The notes below the pieces were generated by a model. It saw nothing but the letters and a program-made list of their open reading frames with translations, was not told the DNA's origin and ran no database searches. Below, in pieces: positions 10,201-18,257 of a DNA stretch of 64,000 nucleotides. The stretch is from Humisphaera borealis (lineage in GTDB: Bacteria > Planctomycetota > Phycisphaerae > Tepidisphaerales > Tepidisphaeraceae), in contig NZ_CP063458.1 of assembly GCF_015169395.1 (NCBI RefSeq), positions 3,906,001 to 3,970,000 of the forward strand. The letters are read 5' to 3'. Each line of letters opens with the position of its first letter. The stretch's first letter is position 1. The translations under genes and the position numbers were made by a program.

Positions 10201-11227
10201 CCAGCAGTTCTGAGACTTTGATTCCCGAAGTGTCGTACGTCGCCCGTCCGCCGACCGCTGTCGCCAGGGCTTTGCCGGAAGAGTCGATGATTTCCAGGCT
10301 TTCGGGCGATACCGTGACCTTCCCCCCGGCGGTTGAGATCGCCAGGCTTCCCCGGGCGGACTGCCCGTCGGCGGTGAAGTTGTCGATCGTAAGGCGGCCG
10401 GCCACGCCGTCGGCGGCGCGTCCCTCCCAATACGCTTTCAGGCGGACGTCCGGTGCGTTGGGCACGAACGACGCCAGGAGCGGCCGCAGATCCAGAATGT
10501 CGATCTTCGCCTGGTGCCGCCAGTCGCCGCCCGTCGCCACCCGGCCGCTGATCGCGAGTTGTTTTGGCGCATCAACGGCAAACTCCCACACCAGGTCGGG
10601 GGATGTTTCACTGGGCTGGCCTGCAATCGTCAGCGGGCCGATCTTGTTGGTCTGGCGTTGGTTGTCGGTGATCAGCAGATTCGCGTCGCGGATGCGAATC
10701 GCCGGAAGGCTCGGCCTTGCCGCCGGTCCCCCGCCTCCGCCTCCGGCTGCACCATTACCGCCCCCGCCCATTCCCTGCACCAGCTCAAGGACGTTCCACC
10801 GCCCCGCCGGCGACTGGCGAAGGTGCACTTCGGGGCTCTCGATATCGAGAGACTTCAACTCAAGGCCGAAAAGAACCAGAGACAGCAGCGAGCTGTGCCT
10901 GACATGAATAACGCCGGTCTTGATGAACGGCTGATCCTCCAACGGGATCGTCATCGTCACGTCGTCCACGCGCGTGTCGCCCCACCAGCCGGTCTGCACC
11001 GATTTGGCCTCGACCTTGACGCCCAGCGTCTTCTGCAATGCCGCCAACACCAGGTTTCGGGGAATGTCGCTCCAGAGAACGGCCTGGATCGCCACAACGA
11101 CCAGGACCAGCATCACCAGGAACACAATCAGGAAGCGAAGCCATCGGCGTCGCCGCGCGGGCTTGCGCCGTGGAGATCGCCCGGCTTCTTCGGGAACGGC
11201 GGAAGTTTGCTCGGGCGAATCGGTCAT
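7289..11227 (-). CDS. Giant AsmA-like envelope protein
   Basis: 1312 residues. A basic N-terminus (RRKPARRRRWLRF) precedes one membrane helix at about 30-50. The remainder is a periplasmic repeat-rich beta region like AsmA, YhdP and TamB proteins, which are thought to form grooves that carry phospholipids between membranes. The segment after the helix (TLGVKVEAKSVQTGWWGDTRVDDV...) and repeated short strands of the type LxVxGxxxxP support this. A glycine run near 155-168 looks like a linker. The gene begins within the end of the upstream lipoprotein gene (4-base overlap), so the two are co-translated. The assignment is by architecture rather than by one diagnostic motif. Confidence 0.75.
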   Translation of the reverse strand: MTDSPEQTSAVPEEAGRSPRRKPARRRRWLRFLIVFLVMLVLVVVAIQAVLWSDIPRNLVLAALQKTLGVKVEAKSVQTGWWGDTRVDDVTMTIPLEDQPFIKTGVIHVRHSSLLSLVLFGLELKSLDIESPEVHLRQSPAGRWNVLELVQGMGGGGNGAAGGGGGGPAARPSLPAIRIRDANLLITDNQRQTNKIGPLTIAGQPSETSPDLVWEFAVDAPKQLAISGRVATGGDWRHQAKIDILDLRPLLASFVPNAPDVRLKAYWEGRAADGVAGRLTIDNFTADGQSARGSLAISTAGGKVTVSPESLEIIDSSGKALATAVGGRATYDTSGIKVSELLVRGAGIDLLANANFVPATFTGELSANWTASAAPSSVRHAGTVTASILRTYDNRIEARAAIDSNGFLTSNTARRWAGRVEVSAAGPNLGELSVAVRLPDFKLSGPRGMLDLTGLAASLQVSEKLGTRPGGVQQGSWPGTGISLESLRLGDTGRIAARGFFLPRSKHWSLSFSGKSLPLPKIAHEALGIDLELAGDPDIVHVRSIKLAASETVLQAKGSYVYSRPEPLSILVEVNHAPPTTDEETRVIGGGPTRPRLVDGKLAASGSVTGTVDPPKLVMNGQVQGVKVRLMDRELGDLSINVKGYADEHRLQLWREPSGPPLRIFDANWELEAIHNLEQDATTLTVGFKDMPLKEVGKFFGRTDLSGTATANWAVYMPIYGDVISQIRAGGKVEARNLAVGSYAIDSLDAWTVVENGRAGFAPLVARQGQGVFTAHPTIALNGTSTVEINDLRLENWPLAIPPSTYFAINASAPRIAVTLDAKPPAGTVQSIAPNLRLESGPISASSKVRIGDVDAGDVRLSATLDNRSLNVTLLTAKLFDSQLEARASANLDNPNATTASFMMTDVNPAELSKLMPDLKDLSGTFDLRGALGPIGGVDALEPMGATVALKSRDVWYKLPSSPNAPRPPPGVTNRGIRIGDGLFQAQIRLDEEFHLARAVLTDRSGIIDESQECPPRRNGRLPANTLEAAGGEINFWGRAVRNENDRGVEGLNTLTSHFRIGFRCLDLDQILQALKPDDKPVPGLVDGSLVLYGTSNLIRRPVRDERPDQYVRVRVPDPVYAQLPRWIASTQPATQPADETYLVSALRAMQGDGQINLRNSDLGNVSTISFLYNAMRLGQDVRQPTGSGRLDFRVENGDVFINAFRYFNRGIEVRAVGTIIDLARFQDATLRATAYGSVRTLKDVEIPIIRSVVPDLEAIVAAIQQGGTSISVRGTVGVPEMQVVLFDELGKSMRELLLGDYQNAQKSPPPR

Positions 11228-11937
11228 TTCTCGGCCGGTGGTATGTCGCCCACCGTGTTGGGGCCGGTGCCCAGGATCCAGTAGTCGGCCCGCAGCCGTT
11301 TGCCGACGAAAGGTCCGGACTGAGAGATCAGTTCCCCGCCCTTATTGCGGTAGGCGATGAAGGCCACGCTCGAGTACGCCAATTGTCGCGTGCTCTTGAG
11401 GATGGCAAGCTCCGGCGTGAGGATCGGCACGCTTCCGATGGCGTCTACGCCGATGCTGCCCGAGACCGCCACGGAAGGCAGGCCGAGCAGGAACTCGTAT
11501 CGGTCCACACCTACACCGCCGGTCCGGGCCTCCACGATGACTGTCGCCTGTTCGCGCGTTTCGGTGAGGCGCACGCCTTCCTTCAGCATGCGGGCACGAA
11601 GTTCGCCGAGCAGAAAAGAGAGATCCTGGTTCGGGCGCGTGCGATCGATGATCTGGTTGCGCGTACCCGCCGATGGCGGCGGATCGCCGGTGAGATACGC
11701 CGTCTCCAGGAACACGAGCTGGTCGCGCAGCCCGTCCATGGAGAGTGCCGCGACGGCATCGGTGATGGAGCCGGAAATCAGGAACTGCTCGGTCGCGGTT
11801 CGAGGCGGGTCGGTCACCCTGACGGTCGCACAGCCGCCGGTCAGGAGTCCAAGGCCCAGGAACAGCAGGGAGAAACGAATTGGCCGGCACGCCAGCAGCA
11901 GGATGGGGAGATGGATGAGTTCGCTCGGTCGTGGCAT
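11224..11937 (-). CDS. Lipoprotein of unknown function, paired with the AsmA-like protein
   Basis: 237 residues. A hydrophobic N-terminus ends in LGLLTGGCATVRVTD, a lipobox-like site with the acylated Cys near 36. The mature part has a conserved-looking helical segment (TATEQFLISGSITDAVAAL) and a mixed alpha/beta body without catalytic motifs. It overlaps the AsmA-like start by 4 bases, so the two probably act together at the envelope. I do not recognise the family with certainty; similar predicted lipoproteins occur in planctomycetes. A start closer to the signal sequence is possible because the first 20 residues are not typical leader sequence. Confidence 0.7.
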   Translation of the reverse strand: MPRPSELIHLPILLLACRPIRFSLLFLGLGLLTGGCATVRVTDPPRTATEQFLISGSITDAVAALSMDGLRDQLVFLETAYLTGDPPPSAGTRNQIIDRTRPNQDLSFLLGELRARMLKEGVRLTETREQATVIVEARTGGVGVDRYEFLLGLPSVAVSGSIGVDAIGSVPILTPELAILKSTRQLAYSSVAFIAYRNKGGELISQSGPFVGKRLRADYWILGTGPNTVGDIPPAEK

Positions 11938-12110
11938 GATCGCGCCGCACAGCGTAACCGATCAGGGCCTTTCCGCGGCCCTAAAACCTGCTTTGCCGGC
12001 GAGCGACATGGTAGGACGCAGAGACAGGTTCGCCAAGGTGCAAACCTTTCGTTTTGCAGGGCTTAGAACCGTCAAATGAAATGGGGATGAAGCGAACCGT
12101 CGGCCGAATC

Positions 12111-12635
12111 TCACACGGCTGGCCGCAATGTGGCAGGCAGTCCGCCGAAACCGGGCAGCAGGATGGTCGTCGCGGTCGCCGGGGCGCGAAACGATTTGAG
12201 TTCGCGAAGAAACTGCGCCCCGATGGCGAACAGATCGCGCTGCACCGGCTGCCAGTAGGTGACCGTGCACTCGATCGCCAGCGGCCTGGCAGCGACGCCG
12301 GGCATCGAGGGGGTCGTCGGCGGCAGCAAAACAACGAACGGCGTGTCCAGCGCCAATCGCCGGGGCGTCATGAAGCGAATGCCGCCACGCGATAGATCGC
12401 GAACCGGCACCGACACCGGGTCGGCCAGGGGAATGCGGAGCGTTCCGTCGCGGTCGAGCGGAAAATCGAAGCCGGCCAGGCCCTCGGCGCCCGTGGCAAA
12501 CGGCACGATGGTCAGTCGGGTCGCGACCGGCACGCGCGCCGATTGACGCTGGCCTCCGCCGGTCAGTGGTACGGCGGCGCGGGCGGGGCTCAGGGCGGAA
12601 ACGACCTGGTCGAACAACTCGGGGGGAAGCAACAT
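12111..12635 (-). CDS. PilZ-domain protein
   Basis: I chose ATG 12635 (174 residues); the frame extends to 12845 but the extra part is unlike protein. The RQSARV segment near 36 and the downstream VRDLSRGGIRF motif are the RxxxR and D/NxSxxG signatures with which PilZ domains bind cyclic di-GMP. The protein is therefore a likely c-di-GMP effector in the cytoplasm. It lies close to the pseudopilin operon (13404-16820), and PilZ proteins often govern pili or surface attachment, but that link here is inference. It is transcribed away from the DUF2784 gene. Confidence 0.75.
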   Translation of the reverse strand: MLLPPELFDQVVSALSPARAAVPLTGGGQRQSARVPVATRLTIVPFATGAEGLAGFDFPLDRDGTLRIPLADPVSVPVRDLSRGGIRFMTPRRLALDTPFVVLLPPTTPSMPGVAARPLAIECTVTYWQPVQRDLFAIGAQFLRELKSFRAPATATTILLPGFGGLPATLRPAV

Positions 12636-12855
12636 CGGCGGAACTCCGGACAGATCAAACGTCAAATGGGGTATCCTCACCGGCGCGGCGGTATCCTGAC
12701 CGTCGGCATGCCGGACCTTCCGCTCCGAACCGCGTATCGGCCGTCGGAGCGCGTCGGATGAGGACGCGAAGGCTGTTTTCTTACGGTTTCCTGTGTTTCC
12801 ACGATTGAAGTCGAAGCGAGTGAACCACTTGTCCCTTCCCTTCACTTAACCTCCA

Positions 12856-13338
12856 GTGACACCACAGACCTACAAACTGCTCACCGATGCCCTGGTCGTG
12901 TTTCATTTCGCGTTCGTTGCGTTCGTCGTGCTGGGCGGACTTGCGGCTTTGCGATGGAACCGGATCGGGTGGCTTCACATCCCCTGCGTCCTCTGGGTGA
13001 TCTGGATCGAAACGTCCGGCAATCTCTGCCCACTGACACCTCTGGAGAACGATCTCCGCGACAAGGCCGGGCTGGCGACGTACGAGGGAGGGTTCGTCGA
13101 TCACTACATCATGCCGGTGCTGTACCCCGAGCACCTCACCCGTAACACGCAGTTCGCGATCGCGATCGGCCTGGTCGCGATCAACGCGATCAGCTACGGG
13201 CTGATCCTCATGATGGTTTGGCGTCGGCGGCATAGGCTCCAGCCGAAGGATGCCGCCCTGGCCTCGACATCGCCGACACCAACCGGCACCACGCCCGATA
13301 ACCCCTTGACCGCCGAAGCCCTTCCGGAAGGCCGGTAA
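12856..13338 (+). CDS. DUF2784 membrane protein
   Basis: 160 residues with four likely membrane helices. It shows the family pattern LTDALVVFHFAFVAFVVLGG near the start, then NRIGWLHIP, ETSGNLCPLTPLEN near 54-68 and FVDHYIMPVLYPE near 81. Function of DUF2784 is unknown. The start is GTG 12856. The C-terminal 35 residues are polar and Pro/Thr-rich. It sits 65 bases before the pseudopilin operon and may share its promoter region. Confidence 0.85.
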   Translation: MTPQTYKLLTDALVVFHFAFVAFVVLGGLAALRWNRIGWLHIPCVLWVIWIETSGNLCPLTPLENDLRDKAGLATYEGGFVDHYIMPVLYPEHLTRNTQFAIAIGLVAINAISYGLILMMVWRRRHRLQPKDAALASTSPTPTGTTPDNPLTAEALPEGR

Positions 13339-13403
13339 AGCGCATCGATGCTGCTGGCGATGAAGAGGACGGCGTCCTGCGACGCTATCTAGTTCCACCC
13401 GGA

Positions 13404-13865
13404 ATGGTCCTCATGCGACGACGCGGTTTCAGCTTCATCGAACTGGTCATCGTGCTGGCGATCACGCTGCTGGTCGCCGGGATCGCGGTCCCGCGCATGA
13501 GCAACGCGTCGACGCGTTACCAGGCCGATTACGCCGCCAAGAAAATCGTTGCCGACCTCGACGCCGCGCGGGGCAATGCGAGGTTGCGCGGCGTCACACA
13601 GACTCTCACTTTCAATGTGATCAAAAACCAATACACGGTGACCAAGAGCGATGACGGCGGGACCGCCGTCAATGAGTTCACCGTCGATCTCGCCCAGCCG
13701 CCTTACGGGGCGACGATCACCTCGGCAAACTTCGGCGGAGCGAGCGTCGCGACTTTCACCGGATATGGCGAATGCGTCGCCGGGGGGACCGTCACCATCC
13801 GCATCGGCTCGATTACCCGCACCATCACGCTCGACGACGCCAGCGGCAAGGCGAGGTGGCAGTGA
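13404..13865 (+). CDS. Pseudopilin (GspH/FimT-like), first gene of the operon
   Basis: 153 residues beginning MVLMRRRGFSFIELVIVLAI, a prepilin leader cut after the Gly by prepilin peptidase, followed by the hydrophobic helix that anchors and assembles pseudopilins. A start at ATG 13413 is equally plausible. The C-terminal domain is a small beta-rich head, as in GspH/FimT minor pseudopilins. Its stop overlaps the GTG start of the next gene by 3 bases, so four prepilin-like genes (13404-16820) form one operon likely to build a minor-pseudopilin tip complex. Confidence 0.85.
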   Translation: MVLMRRRGFSFIELVIVLAITLLVAGIAVPRMSNASTRYQADYAAKKIVADLDAARGNARLRGVTQTLTFNVIKNQYTVTKSDDGGTAVNEFTVDLAQPPYGATITSANFGGASVATFTGYGECVAGGTVTIRIGSITRTITLDDASGKARWQ

Positions 13866-14854
13866 CCGCACGTATGCTGACACGGTGCCGAAGGCGCGGC
13901 CTGACGCTGATCGAGATGGTCATCAGCCTGTCGATGCTGACGGTCATCCTGGCCGGGAGCATTTCGCTGGTGCTCATCGCGGCCCGCGCGATGTCGAATG
14001 AATCATCGAATGTCGGTGCCGACGCGGTCGCGGCGCGATCCGCCGCCGACCAGATCATTGACGACCTGAAAACGGCCACCGCGATCACCGAACAGACCCG
14101 CACGGCGATCAAGATGACCGTGCCGGACCGCGACGGCGACGGCCTGGCCGATACGATTCGGTACGCATGGAGCGGAACGACTGGTGCCCCCCTGACGCGG
14201 CAATTCAACGCGCGCACTGCGGCAACACTTGCGACGAACGTCAACGCCTTCAGCTTCACCTACCTCAGCAAAACCGCCGGTAAGCCGCCTCCGGTCGAAG
14301 GGCCTTCCCAGACGCTGCTCTTGCACCTGGCATCGAGCAATACGATGGACACCGATCTTAGTTCCGCCAAGGGCGTTGCAGGCTACTTCAAGCCGACGCT
14401 CGCGGCCAAAGCCGTCAAATGGAAGATCAGCAAGATCGACCTTCAGACTGAGCGGGACCTGTTGTCGACAGGAACGGTGACGGTCGCGCTCAAATACGCG
14501 GACGCGAACAAGAAGCCAACTGGCGCTACGCTGCAGTCTGCGACGGTCGCGATTGTCGATCTGCTGGGATCGTCGAACTGGACGAGCGTCACCTTCAACA
14601 CCCCAGCCGACCTGGATATCTCCCAGTCGGTTTGTTTCACGGTGACCGCTTCGGTTCTGCTCGGCAATGGCGGGCGCATCCGCTACGACAACGCCAACAC
14701 TGACGCGAGCACGGTGATGATGATCACCAGCGACAGTGGCGCAACCTGGACGACACCGGTCGCGACGCAGGCCCTGCAGGCGCGGGTGACCGGCACGGTG
14801 ACCACGCAGGAACTGGAAACCTTGGAGTTTCAGGCGCTGCCCGCCGCCCCGTGA
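13862..14854 (+). CDS. Pseudopilin (GspJ/PilW-like)
   Basis: About 330 residues from GTG 13862, which overlaps the previous stop (gtga); ATG 13874 is the alternative. The leader RRRGLTLIEMVISLSMLTVI is a class III prepilin signal with Glu at +5. The long C-terminal region is beta-rich and unusually large for a minor pseudopilin, suggesting an added surface domain at about 155-300 (Thr/Ser-rich, carbohydrate-binding-like spacing). It acts with the flanking pseudopilins in a type II secretion or type IV pilus-like machine whose motor genes are not in this window. Confidence 0.8.
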   Translation: MTARMLTRCRRRGLTLIEMVISLSMLTVILAGSISLVLIAARAMSNESSNVGADAVAARSAADQIIDDLKTATAITEQTRTAIKMTVPDRDGDGLADTIRYAWSGTTGAPLTRQFNARTAATLATNVNAFSFTYLSKTAGKPPPVEGPSQTLLLHLASSNTMDTDLSSAKGVAGYFKPTLAAKAVKWKISKIDLQTERDLLSTGTVTVALKYADANKKPTGATLQSATVAIVDLLGSSNWTSVTFNTPADLDISQSVCFTVTASVLLGNGGRIRYDNANTDASTVMMITSDSGATWTTPVATQALQARVTGTVTTQELETLEFQALPAAP

Positions 14855-14863
14855 CCGAACATC

Positions 14864-15490
14864 ATGAGCCCGCAGCCCGCTCCATTCTCCGTCACACGCC
14901 GCCGAGGCCTGACCCTGGTCGAGGTCATGTTCTCGATTGTCGTCATGTCGACGATGCTGCTCGCGGCGCTGGGGTCTGTCGGGGCGGTCGCCAAGGCGCG
15001 AGTGACTCAGAAGGAGTCGGTCCAGGGTCTTGCGCTGGCGCGTCAGCTTCTGTCTGAGATTGTTCAGACGCGCTACAAGGATCTCGTTGATTCGACGTTC
15101 GGCATCGAGGCGGGGGAAAGCCGTGCCACGTTCGACGATGTCGATGACTACAACGGCCTTTCGGAGGCGTCGGCGCTGTATGCCGACGGGACTGCTGTCG
15201 CCGGTGGAACGAGGTGGTCACGAACTGTCGCAGTGTCGTGGGTCAGTCCCACCGACCCGAGCACGACCAGCGCCACCGACCAGGGTCTCAAGAGGATCAA
15301 GGTATCGGTCACAAGCCCCGGCGGACGTGTAACAACCCTTGAAGCACTCCGCTCTGCCGAGAACGGCTATGAACACACGCCGGGCTCCCAGGCGACTTAC
15401 ACCTGCCACGTCGGCGTGTCGATTCAAATTGGAACGAACACCGTCGTGCGAAACGTGCAGGGCGTTGCGTTGAACAACCTCGTACCGTGA
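14864..15490 (+). CDS. Pseudopilin (GspI/PilV-like)
   Basis: 208 residues. The N-terminus TRRRGLTLVEVMFSIVVMST is a prepilin leader with the Glu at +5 and a following hydrophobic helix. It begins 9 bases after the previous gene. The head domain carries a VSVTSPGGRVTTLEALR stretch like GspI/PilV minor pseudopilins. Cytoplasmic membrane, then periplasmic pseudopilus tip after processing. Confidence 0.8.
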   Translation: MSPQPAPFSVTRRRGLTLVEVMFSIVVMSTMLLAALGSVGAVAKARVTQKESVQGLALARQLLSEIVQTRYKDLVDSTFGIEAGESRATFDDVDDYNGLSEASALYADGTAVAGGTRWSRTVAVSWVSPTDPSTTSATDQGLKRIKVSVTSPGGRVTTLEALRSAENGYEHTPGSQATYTCHVGVSIQIGTNTVVRNVQGVALNNLVP

Positions 15491-15494
15491 AATC

Positions 15495-16820
15495 GTGATG
15501 ACACCCTCCGAAGATATTCAGCACGGGTCAGGCTTCGGCGCTTCTGGCGTGCGGGGTCGTCGCCGTCGCGGCGCGGCGTATGTCCTGGTGCTTTCGACCG
15601 GGGTTATGCTGTCGGTAATCGGGATGGGCATTCTCGCCTCAAGCCGAGCCACGACGCGCGTTATTGGCGATACCACCGACCTTGCCGAAGCATCTGTCCT
15701 GGCCGAGTCGGCGGTCGAATGGGGACTTGCAGCGATCAAAAAGAATCCGAGCTGGCGGACGACCTATACGCACAACGTATCGACCAATACGACGACCATG
15801 GGTCGCGGGCGATTCACGTTCAAGCTTTTCGATGAAACGGACGGAAATCTTTCCAACAATTCGTCAGACGCTGTGCGGATCTACGGGATCGGAACATGCG
15901 GGTCGGCGTCGCGAACGTATAGCGTGAAGCTGACCGGCACGGGAGCGGCACTGGACTCGCTCAAGAACTCCGTTCAGGCCGGGGGAAACCTTTCGGTGAC
16001 GTCAAACGTCACCACCACCGGCGGCCCGATCTCGGCGAACGGAACGTTGACGGTGCCATCGGGCATTACCGTGACCGGCGACGCCGAAGGAACCACGCTT
16101 AGTATCTCCGGAACCGTCTCCGGCTCGAAAACCAGCCTGACAACGGCCCGCAATCTCCCGCAGTCCACGGTCTTTGACACCTACAAAGCGCAGGCGATGA
16201 CCATTCCGTTTGCAAGCATTCCGGGTGGCACCATCAGCAGTAAGGTGATCAGCGGCGCGTCCAATCCCTGGGGCACCGCCAACGCGTCCGGCGTCTATTA
16301 CATCAAGGTGCCGTCGACCGGTACCCTCTCGATCAAGACCAGTCGGCTTGTCGCGACACTGGTCGTGGAAATGGATCCCGGCGGGGTGTTCAGCACCAGC
16401 GGGTCGTTCGCGTGGGATCCGCCGCGGGCCGACTTCCCCACGCTGATCATCAAGGCAAGTGGTACCAGCACGGTGTCACTGGCCGGATCGACGTCCGCGT
16501 TAAGCGAAGCCTCGGCACTGACCAACTTCAATCCTGCCAGTACGCCCAATTCGTCAGGCGTCAGCGACACCGACATGAGTGACAGCTATCCGGCAGAGTT
16601 CAAAGGTGTGCTTCACGTGATCGGAACGGGATTTACGACGAGCCTGACCAACAACTTCAAGTTGACCGGGGCGGTGATTGCAGAAGGCGCGGTTTCGCTG
16701 GGCCTGGGCGTGAGGCTCACCGCCAATCCCACGCTCGCAACCACGCCCCCGGTGGGGTACACCGCCGCTTCCGAGATGGTCATCTCACCGGGCACATGGC
16801 TCTGGCAGCCAACGCAATAG
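15495..16820 (+). CDS. PilX/GspK-like minor pilin-type protein
   Basis: 441 residues. GVRGRRRRGAAYVLVLSTGVML near 18-40 is a non-classical prepilin-like leader (Gly-Ala-Ala rather than Phe-Thr, no +5 Glu), like the PilX/GspK class that caps pseudopili. The next segment (RVIGDTTDLAEASVLAESAVEW) is the amphipathic extension seen in that class. The remaining 380 residues are Thr/Ser/Gly-rich beta sequence, likely surface exposed. Translation starts at GTG 15495 or ATG 15498, 4 to 7 bases after the previous stop. It is the last gene of the operon. Confidence 0.75.
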   Translation: MMTPSEDIQHGSGFGASGVRGRRRRGAAYVLVLSTGVMLSVIGMGILASSRATTRVIGDTTDLAEASVLAESAVEWGLAAIKKNPSWRTTYTHNVSTNTTTMGRGRFTFKLFDETDGNLSNNSSDAVRIYGIGTCGSASRTYSVKLTGTGAALDSLKNSVQAGGNLSVTSNVTTTGGPISANGTLTVPSGITVTGDAEGTTLSISGTVSGSKTSLTTARNLPQSTVFDTYKAQAMTIPFASIPGGTISSKVISGASNPWGTANASGVYYIKVPSTGTLSIKTSRLVATLVVEMDPGGVFSTSGSFAWDPPRADFPTLIIKASGTSTVSLAGSTSALSEASALTNFNPASTPNSSGVSDTDMSDSYPAEFKGVLHVIGTGFTTSLTNNFKLTGAVIAEGAVSLGLGVRLTANPTLATTPPVGYTAASEMVISPGTWLWQPTQ

Positions 16821-17051
16821 GATTAGCCCGTAACGCCAATGCCTGGGGCAGGTTGCGTGCATGTCAGGAGGACGGCTATGCCGATTCGGTGTCCGCACGC
16901 CCTTGCAATCATTTGCCGCAGCGTGGTTTTCCGTTGTTTTCGAGGGTCTCGGGACGATAAACAGTTGTAGCGGCGGTCTAGGGTTAGCCGCCTCCATTTC
17001 TTTGTCGTACGGCGAACCACATATCTGGCCCGCCGCTGAGGAGTTGTCTAC
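16821..17051 (+). promoter_or_regulatory. Leader region of the first LEPR/RTX-like gene
   Basis: A 231-base non-coding stretch that must carry the promoter of the 17052 gene. A small hairpin-capable segment (gcggc...gccgc, about 16969-16990) lies in it, and a gaggag ribosome-binding site precedes the ATG at 17052. I see no match to a known riboswitch. Confidence 0.4.
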
Positions 17052-17888
17052 ATGATCTTCGAATCTCTGGAAAACCGCCGGGTCTTCTCGGCGTCGGCTG
17101 TCCTTGTCGGCGGAACGCTCCTGGTCTCCGGCACGTCGGGTGATGACAACATCGTCGTCCTGCAAAACGATCCGGACGGCCCGGTGCTTGCCGCCCATTT
17201 CGACGCTGCTGAGCCGGTTTTCCTTAGCCCAGAGGGTGGATTCCTGGGTGTCCAGCGGATCATCCTGCTCAGCGGTGGCGGTGCCGATAACGTCACCCTC
17301 ACACTGAATGGCGCCGACGGGCTCGTCATGACCGGGTCCGGCAGTGATCAGTTGTCGCTCGACGCGGCCAACGGATCGCACGTGGTGTTCGACACCGGCA
17401 GCGATAATGACACCTTGGCCGTGGTCGGGTCGAGCGAGGCAAACATCCTCGGCTCGGCCGGTAGTGGCGATGACGCCGGTTCGGCTTCAGCGTTCAGCGG
17501 CGCTGACATTTACATCGATGCCGGAAACGGCAACGACGGAATCGTCGGAGCCGCGTGGTCGGTCAGCGCGGCGGACATCGGATCGTCTGTCACGTTCTAC
17601 GGCGGCAACGGCGATGACGCAGTCGTCGTATCGGCGACGTCGGGTGGCGTCGTTTACGTTGACGGAGGTAACGGCAACGACAGCATCACGCTGTCTAACG
17701 TCGATGGCATCAGCCGTGCCACCCTCGCAGGCGGCAACGGCAACGACTCGTTCACGGTCATCACGATCGAGCCCGGTGGGCAGGTCACCGTTAACGGCGG
17801 GAACGGCAGCGATTCACTCGTCGCCTCGGCGGCACCGGGCGGCGCACTGATCATTTCGCGGGTCGAGAGCACGAGCATCCCCACTTGA
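17052..17888 (+). CDS. LEPR-anchored RTX-like surface protein (1)
   Basis: 278 residues. It starts MIFESLENRRVFSASAVLVG, a form of the LExRxxxSA motif that opens many large planctomycete surface proteins and is thought to direct export or anchoring. The body is built of tandem Gly/Asp repeats (GGNGDDAVVV, GGNGNDSITL, GGNGNDSFTV, GGNGSDSLVA), close to the RTX calcium-binding nonapeptide. It is probably secreted or cell-surface bound and stabilised by calcium. There is no enzymatic domain. A GAGGAG ribosome-binding site precedes the ATG. The gene is followed by a strong terminator and by a second gene of the same plan. Confidence 0.75.
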   Translation: MIFESLENRRVFSASAVLVGGTLLVSGTSGDDNIVVLQNDPDGPVLAAHFDAAEPVFLSPEGGFLGVQRIILLSGGGADNVTLTLNGADGLVMTGSGSDQLSLDAANGSHVVFDTGSDNDTLAVVGSSEANILGSAGSGDDAGSASAFSGADIYIDAGNGNDGIVGAAWSVSAADIGSSVTFYGGNGDDAVVVSATSGGVVYVDGGNGNDSITLSNVDGISRATLAGGNGNDSFTVITIEPGGQVTVNGGNGSDSLVASAAPGGALIISRVESTSIPT

Positions 17889-17914
17889 GACCTTCGACAC
17901 TATGGAATGGCTGG

Positions 17915-17950
17915 CAAAAGGCCGTCGATCAAGAGATCGACGGCCTTTTG
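17915..17950. terminator. Hairpin terminator after the first RTX-like gene
   Basis: A perfect 16-bp stem (17915-17930 with 17935-17950) around the loop aaga. An A-run and a T-run flank it on the two strands, so it could act in both directions. It ends transcription of the 17052 gene. The core ggccgtcga is shared with the terminator of the next gene. Confidence 0.85.
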
Positions 17951-18257
17951 CGTTAGCGATTCGTTACGTTCCGTGATTTCTCCATCACTCAGCAACTTTG
18001 TTGGGAAATCGGCTCGTGACGGGAAGGTTGTCGGCAGTGAGTCATCATAGTCCCAGTTCGTTCGCGCGAAGCAGAACGTCCTAGGTGAATGACTTAGATG
18101 CCTGCGAGGAGACATCTCGTAGAGTTGAGCGAGCCTTTCCCAGTCTGCGGACGGGTGAGGTTGGCGACCTCGCCGCGCAATGTGCACATCTGCTGTGTCT
18201 GATCAGTTTTGTTCGCACCGGCTCTCTTAACGCAGCCGGTCTGTCCCGGAGCATTCC
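17951..18257 (+). promoter_or_regulatory. Leader region of the second LEPR/RTX-like gene
   Basis: No convincing gene lies between the terminator and ATG 18258. A 7-bp hairpin (accggct/agccggt, 18217-18240) sits just before the cggag ribosome-binding site. The promoter of the second RTX-like gene should be here, since the strong upstream terminator separates it from the first. Confidence 0.4.

Noticed and set aside
16821-17051. Cyclic-di-GMP riboswitch before the first RTX-like gene
   Set aside because: The conserved GEMM motifs are not present.
17900-18187. 95-codon minus-strand gene between the RTX-like genes
   Set aside because: It crosses the terminator and lacks protein-like composition.
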